Source of the DNA: Mallotus nudiflorus
Taxonomy: Eukaryota > Streptophyta > Magnoliopsida > Malpighiales > Euphorbiaceae
Assembly: GCA_947683625.1 (NCBI GenBank)
Contig: CANTUR010000425.1
Location: 806,001-870,000, forward strand
Direction: 5' to 3'
Length of the DNA stretch: 64,000 bases
The position numbers and the translations under genes are program-made. Of this stretch, positions 32,041 to 42,654 are shown piece by piece; the first letter of the stretch is position 1, and each line of letters begins with the position of its first letter. Below the pieces are notes generated by a model. It had not been told where the DNA came from and made no database searches. It saw nothing but the letters and a program-made list of their open reading frames with translations.

Positions 32041-33542
32041 TTAATTAGACTCTGATGATTCATTAGAAGTTATTTCATAAATAGTTTCATTTTCACTTAT
32101 TTCTGAGAGTTCTAGAATTATCATATATCCTTCTACATTTTTATTTTTCTTATTTGGGCATTCATTTGCAAAATGTCATTTTTGTTTACAAATATAACAT
32201 TTACATTCTGACTTATTTATTCTTCTATTATATTTCTTTTTTATATTTTATTTTCTTACTATCATATATTTTTCTATATTTCTTAAAATATTTTTTCCAT
32301 TTTTTTTTATATTTATGTTTTTTTATGTTTATATGGTTCACATCCATAATTGGGTATTAATGGAAATTTTCTACAGTTTAAATTTTGCTTATTTTTGGTT
32401 TGTTTATACATTAATCTATATTCGTTTAATGACATACATTCTATTTCTAAATACCATTGTGCAAAAACAATTCTTGTTCCTAAAAAATCTTCAGCGATAT
32501 TTAATTCAGCATATTTTTGTGATATTTTATTTTCCTATGGTGCTGGCAATTTATGAAATAATAAATTTAAATATATTTTATCTGTTAGGTCTATCTTAGC
32601 TTTTATATAATATTCTTCAAATTTACATGCATATTCTTTAAAATAATTTATATCGCATATTTGTAATTTAGCTAAATATTCTCTATAAATATTTTCTAAA
32701 ATTATTACTTCCTTATATGTAAAATGTTTCAATAATAACTTTTCATATTCTCTTACTAATTCTATATTTGTGGTTGCATTTTCTATTCTTATTTTTTCAT
32801 TTTGTGATAATTGGTCAAACCAATTGGCTAAGATTCCTAATAATGTCTGTTGTAATAATAGTTTTACTTTTAGAACTTCTAAATCTCTTCCTATTATTAT
32901 AGTCGAATTCATTCTTGCCCAATTTTTTATTTCCTTTGTCATATTTTCACATGTTCTTTTTAGCCAGTATACTTCTGCTTTAAAATTTTGATTTTATATT
33001 ATTCTTTCAGGTTTATTTGAAGATTTAGCATATTCTCCTACTGTTGGATATTTTATTGATGTTGTGGTTGAAAGTTTATTTCATTCATTAAAATTTCTTC
33101 CTCTTTAAAATTCTGATGAAGATTCATTTATGTCTATTATATTTATTTGTTCTTCTATAGCATTTGTTTCTAATTTATTAATTAAATTTAGTATTTCTTC
33201 AGATTTAGTTTCTGTACTAAAAATTCCAATTTTATTCCATTCTTCATCATTATATTCAATTCCAGTATATTTTTCACTTCTTAGATTAATTATTTATAAT
33301 ATCTTAGGATTTTCTGTTACTATATTTTTAATTTTTATAATTTCCTCCATAAGTTCTTCTATTTGTTCTTTAATATTATTATAATATAAATAATTTATAT
33401 GAAAATTAGTATTATTTTATCTTACTAGTAATTGTTGCATTTTTGACAATCCTATAGGGACTGCTACTCCTGCAGATTCTTCATCATAAGTTCTATCATT
33501 TTCTAATGTTGTTTTATAAATAGAAGATTCTTCTAAAGCCAT
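32041..33542 (-). pseudogene. Viral coat protein ORF with zinc knuckle
   Basis: Starts at the ATG at 33542, which overlaps the stop of the previous ORF in TAATG, and ends with TAA at 32041, about 500 codons with stops and at least one shift. The N-terminal third is Glu/Ile-rich and probably helical. The core (32535-32942) is open and contains W-A-R-M-N-S and L-A-N-W-F-D-Q-L. Near 32200-32160 a C-x2-C-x4-H-x4-C knuckle is readable with a TGA inside it. The last residues are acidic and Ser-rich. Confidence 0.6.
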
Positions 33543-33766
33543 TAATTAATTTGTTTATAAATTTCTTCATATCTAAAAGTCATTTTTCTATTAAAACTTA
33601 GTCTATTTTTTATAATTTTATACATATCATGATTATTATTATGTTCCCAAATCCATTTTATATCTTCTCTACACATGTCTACATGTTTATTTGCTAAGGA
33701 CAAAATTTCTTCTTTAGTGTATAACTTTTTTACTAAGGTGTTAAAATTTTGTGTTAAATTTTCCAT
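33542..33766 (-). pseudogene. Small viral ORF 4 (74 codons)
   Basis: Open frame from 33766. It shares a pattern with the ORF just upstream: E-E-x-L-x-L-A, then E-D-I-K-W-I-W-E-H-x-x-x-H and a Tyr a few residues later. Its start overlaps the stop of that ORF, and its stop overlaps the start of the coat ORF, both as TAATG. Function unknown. The frame is intact. Confidence 0.55.
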
Positions 33767-33975
33767 TATCTTTTTGTTATAGCTAATTTATTAAGTCTAA
33801 TACATTTTTGTACATTTTTCCAATATTTTTTATTCACATATTCATAACTAGAGTGAGTACTATCATGGTTAATAAGCCAAATTTTACTTTCTTTACTTAT
33901 TCTAACATATATTTTTGCTAATTTTAAATATTCTTCTGAATTAAATAAATATTCCTCTATACTTTGATTATTCAT
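33766..33975 (-). pseudogene. Small viral ORF 3 (69 codons)
   Basis: Open frame from 33975. Contains E-E-Y-L-K-L-A, S-K-I-W-L-I-N-H-D-S-T-H-S-S-Y, so it looks like a paralogue of the next ORF. Position upstream of the coat ORF compares with the small ORFs of badna- and solendoviruses, but I do not recognise the family. Confidence 0.55.
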
Positions 33976-33976
33976 T

Positions 33977-34227
33977 TTATGGGTCTAAATTTTCTTCATT
34001 AATAATAATGTTTATAGTATCTCTAAAAATTGTTAATACCATTATTTTGTTATTATATTCCACTATATTTGAAATTTCTGGTATATTTTGACTTTCTAAA
34101 ATTCTTGAGTTTCCCTTTCTACATCTATTATTTTATCTATTTCATTTCTTAGTGATATCATGACTGATAACCTACTCCAATCTAATATACATATATTATT
34201 TAAAATTTTATCTATTGTAGAGCTCAT
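33977..34227 (-). pseudogene. Small viral ORF 2 (about 83 codons, one frameshift)
   Basis: ATG at 34227 overlaps the TGA of the previous ORF (ATGA). The readable ends are M-S-S-T-I-D-K-I-L and I-I-I-N-E-E-N-L-D-P before TAA at 33979-33977, two bases ahead of the next ATG. Its length is not a multiple of three, so one indel is present near 34110. Function unknown. Confidence 0.45.
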
Positions 34228-34541
34228 AATAATCCAATAGTTAGAATTTCTTTTACTAATAATTCTATCTTATATTGTTGATCTAATACTCTTTCAAGAG
34301 TTTTAGTAATTTTTTCTAGACTTTCTTTATTTTCTTGTAATCCTAATAATTTATTATACAAACAATTTCCTAAATTTGTTATCATGTCAATTATTAAATT
34401 TTCTACAACATTACCTTATATACTATGATTATTATGCAATTCTTTATAGTTACAAAATATTGTACTACTATTAAAATCTTGACTTATTTGTTCATTATTA
34501 CTACTAATTCCTATTAACAAATGTTCAAATTTTCTTTTCAT
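34224..34541 (-). pseudogene. Small viral ORF 1 (about 105 codons, one stop)
   Basis: ATG at 34541, 40 bp downstream of the primer site; TGA at 34226-34224. One TAA lies in frame near 34420, where the parent codon was probably CAA. The C-terminal half is Leu/Lys/Glu-rich and probably helical. Part of it (34296-34417) recurs inverted at 29958-30079. Confidence 0.45.
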
Positions 34542-34580
34542 TTTTTCTGAAATCTTTGCAAATTCTCTTCTCAACCTATA

Positions 34581-34593
34581 TGCTCTGATACCA
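34581..34593 (-). promoter_or_regulatory. Viral primer-binding site (tRNA-Met)
   Basis: TGGTATCAGAGCA on the minus strand. In Caulimoviridae this site starts minus-strand DNA synthesis and marks position 1 of the circular genome, which fixes the orientation of the insertion. Confidence 0.85.
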
Positions 34594-35044
34594 TATTAAG
34601 GATGCATGTATGGAAGACAGACAAATTGTCAAAATGATAGACAAATTATCAAAAATTCACAGCATAAATTAAAAATCCTCAAAAAAAAAATTAAAATAAC
34701 TGTGAACAATTAACCCATACAAACATTCAAACCATGGATAAAAAAATATAGAAAAAGTAAAAGAACTTACAGAGAGATTGTTTCGTACTCACAAATATTA
34801 TAAAGACTTGTAGTAATTTTATTCATGAAATTTTTTCTTACTTACAATCTCTACAATACAAACATATCTATAGAAGGCTATGTCAAAAATATCTAAGTTT
34901 CTACAAAATTCTACACTAATTAATTTTGACACATGGCTTGGCTATTAATCCTAATTTTCTACACCTAAATTAGGCTTTTTTTACTATTATTTTTTAGGTC
35001 TAATACTTGGCACTACACTTGTCTAATTTTTACATTCTCACTTA

Positions 35045-35048
<4 letters not shown>
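34594..35048 (-). promoter_or_regulatory. Viral intergenic region: promoter and polyadenylation region
   Basis: Non-coding on both strands. On the minus strand a TATAGATA box-like motif (34872-34865) is followed by an AATAAA (34823-34818) and, about 225 bp later, by the primer site. TATA box, then an early polyadenylation signal within the terminal redundancy, then primer site is the usual Caulimoviridae order. Confidence 0.5.
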
Positions 35049-35075
<27 letters not shown>

Positions 35076-37965
35076 GAAGAAGAAAACATCTTCTTCTTCC
35101 TCTTACTCCCTGACACCGGAACCAACCCCCCCATTACCATCTGTTCCCCTCCGTTCAGAGTGCCTCCCAGAGTGCTGCCTCTTCCTCTAGCAGCATCACC
35201 GCCCCTGTCACCTTCTCTGGCACCATCTGTAGCCTGTGGAAGCCGGAATAGCCGAAACTCGTCCTTCCTCCGTTCACCAACTTTTCGGCCACCAAACTTG
35301 ATGATTCTGGTGCCGTTGAATTCCTAGAACTTTATAAAACTCCATATAAGTTGAATCCAAGCTTCTTGTAGCTTGAAAACTCGATTTGGCAAGATTTTTA
35401 TCTAGTTTTCAATTTTGGCCATTTTTTATTCTTGATTTTTTTGAACTTCATTCTTTGAGATTCAAGCTTAGTTCCTTCACAAATTATGCTTCCCTTAGCT
35501 TAATCTACACTCTAGAATTTTATTGGAATTTTTGGAATTTATTTTGATTTTTGTGAATTTTTTATTATTTTATTATTATTTTCTAATTTTTGTAAATTAA
35601 TACAATAAATTGTGAAATTATGATTTTTAGTGTTTATGGTGGTTGAAATTAATTTTAAAATTTAATTTATAATTTTTGTGATTTTTATGTAATTATTATA
35701 ATTTTATTTAGTTTATGTCAATTTTGGAAATATAGGTTTTATATGTGTTTTGTTAAAATTAATTGGTTAATTGAGTATAATTGTTGATTTTATTAAATTA
35801 TATGTTCAAAAAATAATTTTGAGTGTTTATATAATTTTTAGTGAATATTTGGGTATTTATAGTATATTATGTGAATTTTTATATACTAGGGGTATTTTGG
35901 TAGTCATTTTAGTTAAATACTAAGTTTAATTGGTTTTAATAATTATTTGAGGTATAAAAATGATTTTTTTTACAAATTACTTACTATTTTTAACTAATTA
36001 AAACAATTTTTCAAAAATTATTTTCAAATTATATATAATATACTATTTTTATAAATAAATGGATTTTAGTAAATTTTAGTATGTTTTTGGACTAATTGAG
36101 TAATTTGGATTTATAAAATGAATTTTCATTAATATTTGTGAATTTATCGGGATATATCGATTTTTAATAATATTATATTAATATTAGGGTTTTTATGTAA
36201 ATATCGGTGAAATAATTATTTCTAATGTTTAAATATTTAAATTGCTATATTTTGGTATAAAAAGGGTATTTTTGGTAACTTTAATATATTTTGTGTATTT
36301 TCTTGTGAATTGTGGACCTCGATCGATGGAATTTGCAGTTTGGGATTCCAACCGAGGGTTGTGAGAATGTTTTGTGAAATTTATTCGAAGTGTGTTTTCT
36401 TGCAGGACCGTCTCCACTTTTTAAGTAGAGAGATGCCCATTTTACAGAGGAGGTTCTGCCGAATTTTTGGTAGAATTCTCATAAAACATGACATTCAGTC
36501 AAATTCCTATTCTCTATTTGTGACTAGAATTCTATATCGAGTTTCTAGAAATTAAGTTAGATTTATTCTAATTTCGTGTTATTTATTTATTTGTTAGTTG
36601 CGCCGAGATCGAGGTCTAGTGGATCAGGCCCGTCCGACCCATCTCGAGGAGCGCACAACTGTAAGTTATTATAATGTATATGCATTACTTAGGTTGCATG
36701 ATTTAGACTTCTATATTTTAAATATCAATTTTTACATAATTGACTATTTGAATATTTAAGTATATTTTAGGTATACTTTTAGTATATTTTTGGTATATTG
36801 TGAAATAAATGCATGTTTTCCTCTTTAATTAAATCTAGCTTATTTTTAATTATATTATTGGTTTAATTTAATATATTTTATGATTGATTTGAATTGATTA
36901 TACGTATATATACCTGAAATATATTTAGTTTATTTTAGGTATATTTCTGGTATATATATGGTATATTTGTTTATTTTAAACATCATTATGCATCATTTAT
37001 TTTCTTAAATGTATGTTTAGGATATCGATAAAGCGTGCTTCCTAGTGGGTAGCACTAGGACCAAGTACGTACCAGTACGACAGTAGATTTTAGGTTAAAT
37101 TACTAACCTATTAGTGGATTATGACATGATTGAGATTGATGTGATTAAGAGTGTGATTGCTAGAGCTTGGTTGACCAAGTATCTCGAGGCTAATCACACT
37201 GACAGTTAGACTACTGGAGCTCGGTTGACTTAGTGTCTTGGGGCCAGTCTACTGTCCAATTGGACTAAGTGAATTATTTTGGAACTAAGTGGGCTTGTAT
37301 GGCTTAATTGAGTTCTATTGATATTTGAGGTTGTGAAAATATAGGGTTCTATTTGATCCTTTATAAACCGACGATTTTCATTATAAAATAATTTTCTTTG
37401 CATCTGTGTGTATTTGCCTGTATATATATATATTATATATACTATTGAGTTTCTGCATTTGACATTTAGTTATGCATGTATATATATTATAATAATTCAC
37501 TCAATGAGGTCTGACTCCCCTCTGTTGACATTTTTCAGGAGAGTCTTTATCTTTAGACCTCAGTAGTAGACCTGTACGTCGAATTTCTTCTGCTCCGGCT
37601 TTATTATGTAAATTGCTTACTTGAGTTTTAATTTGTACTCTAGACACTGCAGTAGTAGTTGTACTTAAAACTGTTGTAGGTTGTATTTGAATTATACTTG
37701 TATGAGATTTTGAATTCATAGTGTTACTTTAAAAGATTTGTACTTAAAAGATTTTTATTTATAATATGAGATGTGATTTATGTTATTAAAGGAAGCTGAG
37801 AAATTATTTTATATTCGAGATTCAATTTTCGCTTCACAAATATTTTATTTCTTTTATTTTATTGTATGCTTTTATTTTTTAAGGCTTGCTACGTGTTCCG
37901 AATTCGAAAGAATTCCCGTTCCCTAGCGCCAGTCATGGCCCCCTGGTTTGGGTCATGACAGGATG

Positions 37966-39129
37966 TCATCCGGCAACTGTAGAGACTCAGTGTAGTGATA
38001 TGTAACTTATGAATTAAAGACACTTGGGGGCTTCACCTTTAATAAAATCCATCTTTTCAAATCTGAGCGTCTGACAAGTTTTGGAAGCTTAATAAACACC
38101 TCCTCATAAAGCTGTTTCTCATCACCTAACTTTATACTTTGGGAGCACTTCTTAAGAAGTTTAAATTTTTCTTTTTAAGTAGCACTGAGCATGACTTTTC
38201 CAAGATCCACATCCTAAGTAGGTTTATCAGTCTAAAATGCCACCTACTATTTTGGCTCTTCATCTAAGAAGCCTCTATCCATAAAAGTGAAATAGTCAAC
38301 CATCTATAAATGAAAAAGAATAAAAGTCAAAATATACCTTCAAAATCTTAAAAATTACCACTAACATCTATATTCCCAAGGTAGATTCTCTAGAGGTATC
38401 TCTGAGATAAATTCTCAACAGATGTACCATCGTACCAATTCATTATCTTCTTTGGATAACCTAAGAAGATGCTTCACTTTATAGCAATCTTCAACCCACA
38501 TCTGCTGGATATTGATAAAATCTGATGGATGCTCAACTATAAAAAAAATCTATGCCTCCATTTTTTTATGAAGGTCTGGAAGCTTAAAGAAAATGTTATG
38601 GTTCAAAATAGTTGATAAAGAAAACATCAGCTCCCTTTTTTTTCTTAGTCAAACTATACATGTACTGGAGAATATCTAGATTTGGCTCTCAACCCTTCCT
38701 ATGCACAAACTCTATATACCTGGTCCAGATCCAGTAACTATTAGGGTGAAGTTAGTTATGAGCTATGTTGTATCTATTCAAGAAGCTCCTAACGAAAGGA
38801 TCTAAGGAAAATTTCAACCCCCCTTCTAACTTATCAAAGTACATTACCAGTCTCTGCCAATCTGAAAGAGGGGTGTGAGCCTTGAAATTTTTGTTTACAA
38901 TGTGTAAGGTATATTCCTGAGGAATGCTAAAGTGTCTTCTATACCATTTGAGCATATTATCATCAATCCTAGATGTAAAAAGATATGAACTAACTTGTTT
39001 TAGTGGAGCCATGGATCCTCTTAAGCAGAAATAAAGAAAGAAAATAAAAAGGGGAATATACTTCATTTGAAAGAAGAAGGAAGAAAGTGGGTCTACAAAA
39101 AATACAAAGGAAGCAAAAGCAAAAAACAC
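37966..39129 (-). pseudogene. Antisense ORF of element A, N-terminal half
   Basis: The open frame 38752-39129 contains M-A-P-L-K-Q at 39012, the likely start, then W-Y-R-R-H-F-S-I-P-Q-E-Y, L-S-D-W-Q-R-L-V-M-Y and G-G-L-K-F-S-L-D-P-F-V-R-S-F-L. That hydrophobic P-F block is typical of the gag-like or transposon-like proteins encoded antisense in Tat elements. Downstream (38751-37966) the frame is broken. Together with 8907-9473 it was one ORF before B inserted. Confidence 0.55.
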
Positions 39130-39460
39130 TTGAAAGAAGTACTAGCAAGAAAAAGGCAGCAAAAAAGTAAAAGTGAGTCTAACAAAAGGATTGGCTTATT
39201 TAAAAAAAGTGGAAGATTCTAGAATGACCACTACTACCCTTATGGTTATTTATACTTCTCTCATGTAGCATTAAGGATGTTCCAAGCAAAAGAAAAGTCC
39301 ACTAATCGAGCAGTTATCATTATGGTAGCTAAAACATCTAATCTTTTAACACACGAATAGAAGTGATAGTTACACAATTCAAAATTCAAAAGAATATGAA
39401 AAGGCATGGTGATTGATAACCTTGTTTATCCCGCCGCCAGATGTCCTCACCTTTTCATTA
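39130..39460. other. Element A spacer between antisense ORF and tandem repeats
   Basis: No ORF or motif of note. On the minus strand this would be the promoter side of the antisense ORF. Confidence 0.35.
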
Positions 39461-39820
39461 GTACTCGAGCCGTGCTTCTAATGCACTGAGCATTTAAGTC
39501 TAGTGATTGAAGTTAGCACCCTTAGGTTGCTTCTATAGTATTGAGGTTTGGTACTCGAGCCACGCTTCTAATTCCACTAAGCATCTAAGTCCAATGACTG
39601 AAGCTGGCACCCTCAGGTCACTTCAATAATACTGAGGTTCGGCACTCAAGCTGCATTTCTAATGCGTCAAGCATTTAAGTCTAGTAACTGAAGCTGACAC
39701 CCTTAGGTCACTTTGATAGTATTGAGGTTTAGCACTCGGGTTGCACCGCTAATGCACTGAGCATAAAACTCCAGCGATGGCTAGTTCTATCAGGTCATTT
39801 CTATAATACTGATGGGTTAA
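39461..39820. repeat. Four tandem copies of a roughly 90-bp unit in the A 3' region
   Basis: Units start at about 39461, 39551, 39641 and 39731 with a G(T/C)ACTCGAGCC-like head, followed by TCTAATGCACTGAGCAT-like and CACCCTCAGGTC-like blocks. They are diverged from each other. Tandem repeats in the 3' untranslated part are common in Tat elements and have been linked to the birth of satellite DNA. Confidence 0.85.
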
Positions 39821-39983
39821 TCCCTCAGGATGGTTCATAAACATTGAGCATCTATAAGTCTAGTCGACATCTTCATGCTCCAATGTTCAGACATTGCAAT
39901 CTTAAAACTCGGTACCGAGCATTATCTTTTTTCTATGACTGAGGTTGGCCACCTCAGAGCACCCTTCTATATAAGATGAAATT

Positions 39984-40096
39984 ATGCAAGCGATCTCTCT
40001 CCTTACAGAAGAATCTTTATTCATTCATCATCTTGCATTCATCGGATTAGGATACATCAAACATAAATATCCGAACATACTTTCGAGGGGGACTAT
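39984..40096 (+). promoter_or_regulatory. 3' end of A internal region with polypurine tract
   Basis: CGAGGGGGAC at 40084-40092 is a purine tract a few bases before the LTR start TGATACCCC at 40097. The ORF in this stretch is not a gene. Confidence 0.6.
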
Positions 40097-40559
40097 TGAT
40101 ACCCCATCTACATATTCCAATTCTACTAAAGGATTATTTTCCTATACGGGGGTTACTTGTAGATGAAGAATGTCCAAATCATATAGGAGAAGGATTCTTA
40201 ATTTAGAAGACACTCGAATAATAAGAAATGCTCCCCAAATAAGGGTGTAACCAAGTTGAGTTGCTTAGCGTTCAGCTCGTGAAAAGTTTCAAGATACTCA
40301 GGCTCGGCTCATAAATAAGCTCATGAACAAGCTTGTTTACTATCTCTTAAATTTAAATATTAGCATTAAGTAGTAATGTTAAATAGGTATAATATAAGGA
40401 AAATTTTTAAATAAATTTGATTTTTAGCTAATTTTATAGTACTTTATTTTTATCATCTTAATCTGAGAATGTGTTTTATATCTAAAGTGGTTATTAACAA
40501 AGAGTATATACTTTACTAAAAAAAAACTATAGAAGGCATCGTAATATAAATTAACTATT

Positions 40560-41640
40560 AATATTAAATAAATATAATATTAAATAAACTACATAATCTT
40601 AATGTTATAAAATGATTTAGTATTATTTTCTAATATTAATGTAGTATTAAAAAAATATAACATTGATTAATTTATCTATAACCACCAAATTATATAATTT
40701 TCTCAAAATTACGTAGTTTTGATTTAACATAATTCACCAAACATCACTCTTCACTTGAACCTATTTCATTCATTCTCATTCACTTTACTTAATCTTAATG
40801 TTATAAAACGATTTAAGATTGTTATTAAACAAAATTAAAATTGTTACTATAAATTATAATTAAATTTGAAATATCTCATCACAAAAATATATAATTTTAA
40901 TGTCATAAATAAATAATTTATCCATAACTATAAAATTATATAGGTTTCGAAAAACTACGTAGTTTTACTTGATTTATTCTAATTCAATAAAAATCCCTCT
41001 TAACATATCTCATAAATAAATAATTTGTCTATAACCATAAAATTATATAATTTTCTCAAAACTACGTAGTTTTGAATTATTCATTTAACCTAATTCACTA
41101 AACATTACTCTTCACTTGAATCTATTTCATTCATTCTCATTCACTTAACCTAATCTTAACGTTATAAAACGATTAACTACTATTATTAAACAAAAATAAA
41201 ATTGTTATTATAAATTATAATTTAATTTGAATTATCTCATCACAAAAATATATAATTTTAATGTCATAACTAAATAATTTGTCTATAACTATAAAATTAT
41301 ATAAGTTTCTTAAAACTATATAGTTTTACTCAAAACTACGTAGTTTTAATTTATCCTAATTTAATAAAAATCCCTCTTAACATCTCATAAATAAATAATT
41401 TGTTTATAACCATAAAATTATATAATTTTTTCAAGACTACGTAGTTTTGATTTAACCTAATTCAATAAATATCACTCTTCACTTTAACATGTTTCATTCA
41501 TTCTTATTCACTTAACCAAATTTTTATATTATACAATGATTTCAATAAAAAAAAATATTATTAAATGATACTAATTTAGTATTATATTGAATCTTAAATT
41601 CTAAATTATAATTTAATTCATTCATTCTCATTCACTTAAC
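40560..41640. repeat. About 360-bp degenerate tandem repeats in G with TACGTA palindromes
   Basis: The phrase TTTCATTCATTCTCATTCACTT recurs in near-identical form at about 40764, 41125, 41492 and 41617. Each unit contains one or two copies of the palindrome ACTACGTAGT set in AAAACTACGTAGTTTT. Further palindromes occur near 42337. The stretch is very AT-rich and has no ORF. Confidence 0.8.
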
Positions 41641-42649
41641 CTATGTTTATGTTATACAATGATTTCAATATTAAAAAAAATTATTATTAAATAATACTAA
41701 TTTAGTATTAGATTGAACCTTAAATCCTAAATTATAATTTTATTTTATTATACACTTATTCAATTATATAGTTGATCTTAAGTTAAAACTATGTAATCTT
41801 AATATAATGAAACCATTAAATATTATTATATAGTACAAATTTAACATTAATAAATAAATTATTGATAAAAATTACTATTAAATAAATAGATTATCAAATT
41901 ATAAATTATAATTTAATTTAAATTATTTTATCATAAAAATATATAATTTGAATATTATAAATAAATATAACCATGAAACTACTAAACATAACTACAAAAG
42001 TTATCTAATACTAATTTAATATTACATAAATATAGCACCAATATAAATTATTATTGAATCTTCTAAAGTATAATACAATAATTCAATACATAGTTAGTCT
42101 TAAACTAAAACTACCTAATCTTAATGTTATAAAGCAATTTAATATTATTGTATAATATTAATTTAACATTTAAATAAATATAACATTGATTAAAATTATT
42201 ATTAAATGAAAACGTAATTAAATTATAACTTATAATTGCATTTAAATTATCTTATCACAAAAATACATCATTTAAATGTAATTAAAAAATGATTTGTCCA
42301 TAACTAAAAAAATTATATAATTTAGCTCAAAACTACGTAGTTTTACTCAAACTATATAGTTTTGATACAAAATAACTCCCTAAACATAACTCTCTTTACT
42401 TAGCCTAATTCATTTTTAGCCTAATTCATTTATCATTTAACCAATTTCCTATCTTATTCAACTATCTCTATAGCAGCTACCCACACCTTCCATCCTTGCC
42501 CACACATCACGCCACCCACCCACCGTATGTTTCTTATTTGATTGTCCAGCCTCCTTTCTTCATCATTGTCAGCACCATCATCATCATTATCTACACCCTT
42601 TGTCATTGTCCGCACCATTATCATCTGTTGTGAACTGCCATCATCTACA
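41641..42649. other. AT-rich interior of G up to the D insertion
   Basis: Continues the diverged repeats to about 42400, then a CCA/CAT-rich non-coding stretch (42475-42649). The short ORFs at 42454-42766 read simple-sequence codons or run into the D LTR and are not genes. Confidence 0.5.
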
Positions 42650-42654
42650 CCTTT

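Larger units (their letters stand above)
29958..35048 (-). mobile_element. Endogenous pararetrovirus (Caulimoviridae, cavemo-/solendovirus-like), truncated and rearranged
   Basis: Read on the minus strand from 35048: a promoter and leader, a tRNA-Met primer site (34593-34581), four small ORFs, a coat-protein ORF with a zinc knuckle, a 30K-type movement protein, and protease regions. It stops before reverse transcriptase. At the far end a 122-bp piece of the first small ORF is attached in the opposite direction. Coat protein before movement protein is, to my knowledge, the order of cavemoviruses and solendoviruses; badna-, caulimo-, petu- and florendoviruses have movement protein first. All larger ORFs are broken. 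Confidence 0.75.
9474..37960 (+). mobile_element. Element B: long-LTR Tekay/Del-type chromovirus, interrupted by C and by a pararetrovirus
   Basis: Flanked by the 5-bp target duplication ggatg (9469-9473 and 37961-37965). 5' LTR 9474-12744, primer site, gag from 12944, pol to about 29610, purine tract, 3' LTR 29668-37960. Element C sits in gag at 13301-25235, and a pararetrovirus in the 3' LTR at about 29958-35048. Without them B would be about 11.5 kb. The LTRs of more than 3 kb, the RT wording and the C-terminal chromodomain fit the Tekay (Del) clade. The ORF has many stops and frameshifts. Confidence 0.9.
29668..37960 (+). repeat. 3' LTR of element B, interrupted by a pararetrovirus
   Basis: Starts TATAATAACCCGAG (the TG has become TA) directly after the purine tract at 29657-29667 and ends GGGTCATGACA. 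LTR sequence is found at 29668 to about 29957 and about 35049-37960. The sequence between is viral. It keeps the hairpin region (36416-36434), the TTGCAG acceptor (36404), a GTAAGT donor (36660) and a TTTTTCAG acceptor (37538). Confidence 0.85.

Noticed and set aside
32154..33384. Hydrophobic + strand ORFs suggesting membrane proteins
   Set aside because: They are the antisense of AT-rich viral coat and movement protein genes; Phe/Leu/Tyr runs arise from T-rich complements of Lys/Asn codons.
34581..34593. tRNA-like sequence
   Set aside because: Only the 3'-end complement of tRNA-Met is present, with no cloverleaf; it is a primer-binding site.
29958..35048. Florendovirus assignment
   Set aside because: Insertion in TA repeats fits, but florendoviruses have movement protein before coat protein, while here the order is reversed.
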